Assembly (NCBI RefSeq): GCF_007830735.1
Contig: NZ_VLLN01000028.1
Coordinates: 1 to 51,194, forward strand
Origin: Geobacter argillaceus
GTDB taxonomy: Bacteria > Desulfobacterota > Desulfuromonadia > Geobacterales > DSM-12255
DNA length: 51,194 nucleotides
Direction: 5' to 3'
Below, in pieces: positions 45,828 through 51,194 of the stretch; position 1 is the stretch's first letter, and every line of letters begins with the position of its first letter. The notes beneath the pieces are model-generated. The model was not told the DNA's origin. It saw only the letters and a program-made list of their open reading frames with translations, and ran no database searches. The position numbers and the translations under genes are program-made.

Positions 45828-47165
45828 ATGGCTGCTCTGAACGCGCAGGATGTTTCAAGCTGGCGGGAGATCTACGCATCACGACTCACAACCTCTGATG
45901 AGGCGCTCAAGGCGGTCGAATCGGGAAACCGCATCTATCTGACCGGAAACGCCTCGGCACCCCTGGAGCTGTTGGCCGCACTGGTCAGGCGCGCTCCGCA
46001 GCTGAAGGACGTGGAGATCTTCCAGCCGCTGACCATCTGCCCGGGCGACTACGTCATCCCCGGGATGGATAAGCACCTCCGGCCCAATGCCTTCTTCATC
46101 AGCCACACTATACGCGGGGCCGTGAACGAGGGGCGCGCCGATTTCACCCCGGTGTTTCTTTCCGAACAGCCGCTCCTGTTCAGAGACGGCCATCTGTCGC
46201 TGGATGTGGCGCTTACCCACGTCTCCCCGCCGGATGAGCAGGGATACTGCTCGCTGGGTGCGGAGGCCGGGCTTGCCATAACATCCGTGGAATCCGCCAG
46301 GACGATCATCGCCCAGGTAAACCGGCAGATGCCCCGGACCATGGGGGATACCTTCATGCACGTTTCGCGCATGCAATACATCGTGGAGGCCGACCACCAG
46401 CTTGCGCAAAGGGCGATGGGGGATGAGGCCGACGAGGTGACAACGGAACGGATCGCGGCCCATATTGCCGAACTGATTCCCGATGGCGCCACCATGCAGC
46501 TCGGGATCGGCTCTATTCCGGATGCCGTGCTCAAGCATCTCCATGCCAAGAAAGACCTGGGTATCCACTCGGAGCTGATCTCCGACGGCGTGATCGAACT
46601 GGTGGAAAAAGGGGTGATCAACAACAGCCGCAAGACCCTGCACCCCGGAAAGATCGTCTGCGGCTTTCTCCTCGGTACCGATCGCCTGTACCAATGGACA
46701 AGCAACAATCCGCTCCTTGAAATGCACCGTTCCGAATACGTGAACGACCCGTTCATCGTCGCGCAGAACGACCGGATGGTGGCGGTGAACTCGGCCATTG
46801 AGGTGGACCTCACCGGCCAGGTCTGCGCCGACAGCATCGGTCCCAGGCTCTATTCGGCCGTCGGGGGGCAACTGGACTTCATCTACGGCGCATCCCGCTC
46901 CAAAGGGGGGGTACCGATCATCACCATGCCGAGTACCTCTACCCTCAGGAACGGCACCAAGGTGAGCAAGATCGTCCCGATGCTCAAACAGGGGGCCGGA
47001 GTGGTCACGAGCCGTAACCATGTCCGCTACGTGGTGACCGAGTACGGCGTGGCGTCACTGTACGGCAAGAGCATCCGGCAGCGTACCCAGGCGCTCATCA
47101 ATATCGCCCATCCCGAGTTTCGCGAGCAGATCACCAGGCAGGCGAGGGAGCTGCATTACCTGTAA
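45828..47165 (+). CDS. Acetyl-CoA hydrolase/CoA-transferase family enzyme
   Basis: A 445-residue CoA-transferase related to 4-hydroxybutyrate and succinyl-CoA:acetate types. Conserved stretches are MQLGIGSIPDAVL, GIHSELISDGVIELVEKGVINN, EVDLTGQVCADSIG and FIYGASRSKGGVPIITM. It would exchange CoA between acyl groups of this pathway. AAAGGAG precedes the ATG. Its acid specificity cannot be read. Confidence 0.9.
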   Translation: MAALNAQDVSSWREIYASRLTTSDEALKAVESGNRIYLTGNASAPLELLAALVRRAPQLKDVEIFQPLTICPGDYVIPGMDKHLRPNAFFISHTIRGAVNEGRADFTPVFLSEQPLLFRDGHLSLDVALTHVSPPDEQGYCSLGAEAGLAITSVESARTIIAQVNRQMPRTMGDTFMHVSRMQYIVEADHQLAQRAMGDEADEVTTERIAAHIAELIPDGATMQLGIGSIPDAVLKHLHAKKDLGIHSELISDGVIELVEKGVINNSRKTLHPGKIVCGFLLGTDRLYQWTSNNPLLEMHRSEYVNDPFIVAQNDRMVAVNSAIEVDLTGQVCADSIGPRLYSAVGGQLDFIYGASRSKGGVPIITMPSTSTLRNGTKVSKIVPMLKQGAGVVTSRNHVRYVVTEYGVASLYGKSIRQRTQALINIAHPEFREQITRQARELHYL

Positions 47166-47189
47166 CCATAACGAGAAGGGATATTATTC

Positions 47190-48932
47190 ATGAAGAAGAT
47201 AATTTCCGGTAACGAAGCCATTGCCCTGAGTTTCGGGGATGCCGGCGGCGTCTTTGCCTCCGGCTACCCCGGCACCCCCAGCACCGAAACCCTGGAAGAG
47301 GTGGCCCGCCTGGGCGCGGTCTACTGCGAATGGGCACCCAACGAGAAGGTGGCCCTGGAGTCGGTTATCGGCGCCTCCATTGCCGGCGGCAGGTCCCTGT
47401 CCACCATGAAGCATGTCGGGGTAAACGTGGCAGCCGACGCGCTCATGACCCTTACCTACACCGGCGTCAATGGCGGCCTGATCCTGATGGTGGCCGACGA
47501 TCCCGGTCAGCACTCCTCCCAGAACGAGCAGGACAGCCGCAACTATGCAAAGTTTGCCAAGGTGCCGATGCTGGACCCGGCCGACTCCCAGGAGGCCTAT
47601 GACTTTGTCCGGGCCGGGTTCGAGATCTCCGAGCAGTTCGATACCCCGCTCATGCTCCGCACTACCACCCGGATCTCCCACGCCAAGGGGGTTGTGGAGC
47701 AGGGGGAGAAGCGCGCGCCAAAGGTCGGCGAGTGGGTGAAAGACGTCCCCAAATACGTGATGCTCCCCAATTACGGCCGGATCAAGCACCAACTGGTCGA
47801 AGAGCGCCTCCTGAAGCTGAAGGCGTTTGCCGAGACGACCCCCCTCAACCGGGTGGAGATGGGGGATACCGACCTGGGGATTCTTACCTCCGGCGTCTCC
47901 TACCAGCACGTGAAGGAGGCCTATCCCAATGCATCGATACTGAAACTCGGCCTGGTTCATCCGCTTCCCGAAAGAAAGATCCGGGAGTTCAGCGCCAAGG
48001 TCAAGCGGTTCATGATTGTCGAGGAAATGGACGGCATATTCGAAGAGCAGGTCCGGGCCATGGGGATTCGAGTCGATATCGGCAAGGACCGGATTTCCTA
48101 CTGCGGCGAGGTGAGCGAGGATATCGTCCGGACAGCGGCCGGTGATGCCGTGACTGCGTGCGGCGCCCCTGTCGAGGGGCTTCCCCAGCGTCCTCCCACC
48201 TTCTGTCCCGGCTGTGCCCACCGCGGGCTCTTTACGATCCTCTCCAAGCTCAAGGTCTTCGTTTCCGGCGATATCGGCTGCTATACCCTGGGGGGGCTCC
48301 CTCCCATCAGCGCCATGCACAGCAGCATCTGCATGGGGGCGAGCATCAGCGCGGCCCACGGCATGGCCAAGGTCAACCGGATCGCGGGAAGGACGGAGAA
48401 GCCGGTCGCGGTCATCGGCGATTCCACCTTCTTCCATTCGGGGATGACCGGGCTCCTGAGCCTGGCCTACAACGGCGGCAACGCGCTGGTGGTCATCATG
48501 GACAACCGCGCCACTGCCATGACCGGCGGCCAGGAAAATCCGGGCTCCGGTCGGGTGCTGGAAGGGGAGCCAGCAAAACAGGTCGACATAACGGCGATCG
48601 TGAAGGCGCTGGGGATCGATCATGTTGCAGCGATCAACTCCTACAACCTGGAGGAGACCGAGGCCGCCATCCGAAAGGGGCTGGAGACCCCCGGTCCGTA
48701 TGTCCTCATCGACAGCAACCCCTGCATACTCCGGTACCGGCTGAAGAAGCCGTTGCTGAGCGTGAATGCGGAGAAATGCACCGGGTGCCGTGCCTGTCTC
48801 AAGGTCACCTGCGTGGCGCTGGGGCTGGTGCCGGCCGGTGACAAGATGAAGGTGCAGATCGATCCCAACATCTGCAACGGGTGCGGTGTCTGTAGCCAGG
48901 TCTGTAAATTCGACGCCATGTCCGTGGCGTGA
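47190..48932 (+). CDS. iorA: Indolepyruvate:ferredoxin oxidoreductase, alpha subunit
   Basis: A 580-residue TPP-dependent enzyme. The N-terminal pyrimidine-binding part has GNEAIALSFGDAGGVFASG and GYPGTPSTE; the TPP site is GDSTFFHSGMTGL and MDNRATAMTGGQ. Two 4Fe-4S motifs end it: CTGCRACLKVTC and CNGCGVCSQVC. It oxidatively decarboxylates aryl pyruvates (indole-, phenyl-, hydroxyphenylpyruvate) to aryl-acetyl-CoA with reduction of ferredoxin. The beta subunit follows after 15 bases. Confidence 0.94.
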   Translation: MKKIISGNEAIALSFGDAGGVFASGYPGTPSTETLEEVARLGAVYCEWAPNEKVALESVIGASIAGGRSLSTMKHVGVNVAADALMTLTYTGVNGGLILMVADDPGQHSSQNEQDSRNYAKFAKVPMLDPADSQEAYDFVRAGFEISEQFDTPLMLRTTTRISHAKGVVEQGEKRAPKVGEWVKDVPKYVMLPNYGRIKHQLVEERLLKLKAFAETTPLNRVEMGDTDLGILTSGVSYQHVKEAYPNASILKLGLVHPLPERKIREFSAKVKRFMIVEEMDGIFEEQVRAMGIRVDIGKDRISYCGEVSEDIVRTAAGDAVTACGAPVEGLPQRPPTFCPGCAHRGLFTILSKLKVFVSGDIGCYTLGGLPPISAMHSSICMGASISAAHGMAKVNRIAGRTEKPVAVIGDSTFFHSGMTGLLSLAYNGGNALVVIMDNRATAMTGGQENPGSGRVLEGEPAKQVDITAIVKALGIDHVAAINSYNLEETEAAIRKGLETPGPYVLIDSNPCILRYRLKKPLLSVNAEKCTGCRACLKVTCVALGLVPAGDKMKVQIDPNICNGCGVCSQVCKFDAMSVA

Positions 48933-48947
48933 GGACAGGAGATAACC

Positions 48948-49520
48948 ATGAATGTATTCAATATCGTTATTGCCGGCGTAGGCGGGCAGGGGGTCCTGAT
49001 GGCCTCCAGGGTGCTGGCCGAAAGCGCCCTTGCCTCCGGCATGGATGTCAAGCAGAACGAGGTCCATGGGATGGCCCAGCGAGGCGGGAGTGTCATCTCC
49101 TTCGTCCGGATCGGGGAGCGGGTCTACTCTCCGGTGGTCATGCCCGGTTCCGCAGATATCCTGCTCTCCTTCGAGCCGTTGGAGGCCCTCAGGTACAGTC
49201 ACTATCTGAAACCGGGCGGCAGGCTCGTGTACAACAGGGTCACCATCAATCCCAGTACGGTTGCCTCCGGCATGGCTACCTACCCGGCGGATGTGGAGGA
49301 GCAGATCGCCCGGGCCTGTTCGGATGCCCATGGTATCGATGCGCTGGCAATCGCCAGGGAGGCGGGTAACGCCAAGGCCGTGAACATGGTCATGGTTGGA
49401 TCGGTCATGAAGCATCTCCCCATCGATGCGCAGGTTGTGGAGGGGGTCGTCAGGGAGGTTTCCAGGGATAAAGGGGCCGACGTAAATTTGAAAGCCCTCA
49501 AGGGTGGCGCCGCAGCCTGA
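48948..49520 (+). CDS. iorB: Indolepyruvate:ferredoxin oxidoreductase, beta subunit
   Basis: A 190-residue gamma/2-oxoacid oxidoreductase-type subunit. GVGGQGVLMASRVLAESA and NEVHGMAQRGGSV are signatures of the CoA/electron-transfer subunit; the length fits IorB. GACAGGAG precedes the ATG. Together with iorA it forms the active enzyme. Confidence 0.93.
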   Translation: MNVFNIVIAGVGGQGVLMASRVLAESALASGMDVKQNEVHGMAQRGGSVISFVRIGERVYSPVVMPGSADILLSFEPLEALRYSHYLKPGGRLVYNRVTINPSTVASGMATYPADVEEQIARACSDAHGIDALAIAREAGNAKAVNMVMVGSVMKHLPIDAQVVEGVVREVSRDKGADVNLKALKGGAAA

Positions 49521-49666
49521 TAGTGGGGCGCTGCAAACGTTCACGCAAGCTTGTCCGCAGGTAAACCAAAAGGAGGAGCTCTATGACAGCGAACATCACG
49601 GCACCACGGATAGCAGTCAAGGGGATAGGCAGGATTGGGAAAGAAAAAAATCCAGTGGAGGGTTAC

Positions 49667-50806
49667 ATGAAAAAAATCCAGGTAGTCTGCTGCTTCATCT
49701 TTTTGTGTCTTGTCTGTTCGACCGTATCGTTTGCCGCAGATACGATCAAGATCGGCGCACTGTTCTCGGTGACCGGTCCCGCCTCCTTCCTGGGCGCACC
49801 GATGCGCAATACCGCTCAAATGGTCGTGGATGAGGTCAACAAGGCAGGCGGGGTCAAAGGGCGCAAACTGGAACTGATTGTGTATGACACTGCCGGAGAT
49901 GCCACCAAGGCGGTGCAACTGGTGTCCAAACTGATCAAGAGCGATCATGTTGTCGCAATTATTGGGCCCAACACGTCCGGCGAGGCCATGGCTGTGATTC
50001 CGATCGTCGAGAAAGAGCATATTCCGCTGGTTACCTGCGCCGCCAGCATCAAGATTACCGAGCCGGTAAAGAAGTGGGTTTTCAAGACTACCAATAACGA
50101 CACGTTGGCTGTAATGAGAATTTATGAGTACCTGCAAAAGGTCAAGCAGACCAATGTGGCACTTCTGACCGTTTCGGACGGCTTCGGGGCGTCCGGCCGC
50201 GAACAGCTCAAGGCCCAGGCGCAAAAACACGGTATCAAGATCGTATCCGACGACACCTATGGCCCCAAGGATACGGATATGACGGCCCAGTTGACCAAGA
50301 TCCGCGGTTCCCAGGCCCAGGCCGTGATCTGCTGGGGTACCAATCCCGGTCCGGCCATCGTTGCCAGAAATGCCCACCAGCTCGGTATCAAGATGCCACT
50401 CTTCATGAGTCACGGTGTCTCCTCGAAAAAATTCATCGAGTTGGCCGGTGACGCCGCCGAGGGGCTCAGGCTCCCTGCCAGCAAGGTACTGGTGGCAGAC
50501 GCGCTCCCTAACTCCGACTTGCAGAAAAAAACTTTGCTGGGCTTTATCAAAGACTATCAGAAACATTTCAAGGTTGATGCCGACACGTTTAGCGGGCATG
50601 CCTGGGATGCGATCATGGTGGTTACAAATGCCATCGAGAAGGGTGGAGACAGCCCTGCGGCCATTCGTGACCAGATAGAAAAGAGCAGGAACTTTGCCGG
50701 CATCAGCGGGGTGTTCAATTTCTCGGGAAACGACCATGCCGGTCTGACCAAGGATTCTTTTGTAATGGTAGAGATCAAGAACAAAGACTGGGTGCTCTTG
50801 AAATAA
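49667..50806 (+). CDS. ABC transporter substrate-binding protein (LivK/branched-chain type)
   Basis: A 379-residue periplasmic binding protein. The signal peptide (FIFLCLVCSTVSFA) ends before ADTIKIG; the type I periplasmic fold starts with IGALFSVTGPASFLG and the VVAIIGPNTSGE loop. It captures an amino acid or related organic acid. ATG 49667 has GGAGG 5 bases upstream. A further in-frame ATG (49583) with an excellent AAAGGAGGAG would add 28 residues before the signal peptide, so start choice is not fully settled. Confidence 0.88.
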   Translation: MKKIQVVCCFIFLCLVCSTVSFAADTIKIGALFSVTGPASFLGAPMRNTAQMVVDEVNKAGGVKGRKLELIVYDTAGDATKAVQLVSKLIKSDHVVAIIGPNTSGEAMAVIPIVEKEHIPLVTCAASIKITEPVKKWVFKTTNNDTLAVMRIYEYLQKVKQTNVALLTVSDGFGASGREQLKAQAQKHGIKIVSDDTYGPKDTDMTAQLTKIRGSQAQAVICWGTNPGPAIVARNAHQLGIKMPLFMSHGVSSKKFIELAGDAAEGLRLPASKVLVADALPNSDLQKKTLLGFIKDYQKHFKVDADTFSGHAWDAIMVVTNAIEKGGDSPAAIRDQIEKSRNFAGISGVFNFSGNDHAGLTKDSFVMVEIKNKDWVLLK

Positions 50807-50846
50807 CGTTTTCCGCCCATAACCGACTGTCGCTACGGAGCACACC

Positions 50847-51194
50847 ATGCAGTTTGACCAGGTACTGCAATACGCACTTTCCGGCGTGTCGACCGGGGCG
50901 ATCTACGCCCTGATCGGCATCGGGTTTTCGATCATCTACAACGCCACCGGCATCATCAACTTCGCCCAGGGTGAATTCGTCATGCTGGGCGGCATGCTGA
51001 CGCTCTTTTTTCTGGAGGTTCTCAAACTGCCGATCTGGGCAGCCATCCCCTGTGCCATAGCGGCAGCCACCGTAGGCGGGATTTTGTTCGAACGGCTCGC
51101 CATCAGACCGCTGCGGCAGGCAACCCCGATCAACCTGGTCATCATCACCATTGGCGGCAGTATCCTGATCCGCGGTCTGGCCATGCTGCTCTGG
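50847..51194 (+). CDS. Branched-chain-type ABC transporter permease (partial, LivH-like)
   Basis: The first 116 residues of an integral membrane permease, cut by the window edge. LSGVSTGAIYALIGIGFSII and NATGIINFAQGEFVMLGGML are LivH hallmarks, and the segment IRPLRQATPINLVIITIGGS follows. CGGAG lies upstream. Its partner permease and ATPases should follow beyond the window. It completes the operon's importer. Confidence 0.9.
   Translation, partial: MQFDQVLQYALSGVSTGAIYALIGIGFSIIYNATGIINFAQGEFVMLGGMLTLFFLEVLKLPIWAAIPCAIAAATVGGILFERLAIRPLRQATPINLVIITIGGSILIRGLAMLLW

Noticed and set aside
47184-49544. A 786-codon open frame on the minus strand opposite iorA and iorB
   Set aside because: It is the antisense of two clearly conserved enzymes; composition is His/Gly/Asp-rich as expected for a GC-rich shadow frame, with no recognisable domain.

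Overview
The window looks like a GC-rich chromosome segment from a Geobacter-type bacterium (Desulfuromonadia/Geobacterales). The main clues are a 442-residue citrate synthase of the eukaryote-like type known from Geobacteraceae, a MetV-MetF-FolD folate cluster, many two-component and sigma-54 proteins, and a large catabolic operon of low-potential iron-sulfur enzymes. The assignment rests on gene content and protein style, not on a database search.

Layout. The left edge is the 3' end of a 5S rRNA gene with its terminator. Then come a lone receiver protein, a PilT-like ATPase with an MshEN domain, a CNNM/CorC membrane protein and a TonB-like protein (0.3-4.7 kb). From 4.7 to 10.2 kb the minus strand carries folD-metV-metF-galU, an FmdB zinc ribbon and yggT-divIVA-DUF167-CBS. 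From 10.3 to 18.8 kb are hsp20, a Tim44-like protein, an acyl-CoA synthetase, prmA, a proline peptidase, citrate synthase, AMMECR1 and a tiny lipoprotein. From 18.9 to 25.0 kb lies ndk-rlmN-(mtnP, RluA-type synthase, PfkB)-TPR lipoprotein-rodZ-like, an expanded version of a known proteobacterial gene order. Signalling genes follow (GAF, receiver, UspA, receiver-histidine kinase; 25.0-28.0 kb), then an FAD protein, an OB-HD nuclease-like protein, a metallo-beta-lactamase fold hydrolase, coaBC and a zinc phospholipase C-like protein.

Two regions stand out. At 33.8-37.8 kb a family 4 uracil-DNA glycosylase lies 3 bases before a 1087-residue fusion of an endonuclease Q-like PHP nuclease to a UvrD-type helicase. 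The fusion ends in a probable sliding-clamp peptide, so the pair looks like a compact repair unit for deaminated bases.

From 38.0 kb to the right edge is a PrpR-type sigma-54 activator followed by a probable sigma-54 operon. The operon encodes a ketopantoate-reductase-like enzyme, a dehydratase/double-cubane-type ATP-driven reductase with its activator, ADP-forming acyl-CoA synthetase, CoA-transferase, indolepyruvate:ferredoxin oxidoreductase (alpha and beta) and a branched-chain-type ABC importer. The 808-base control region holds three copies of a palindromic candidate operator, a -24/-12 promoter, and a 227-base inverted-repeat element lying between them.

A 16-base motif starting GTATACAGT occurs upstream of three transcription units (peptidase, citrate synthase, small lipoprotein) and may mark a small regulon.
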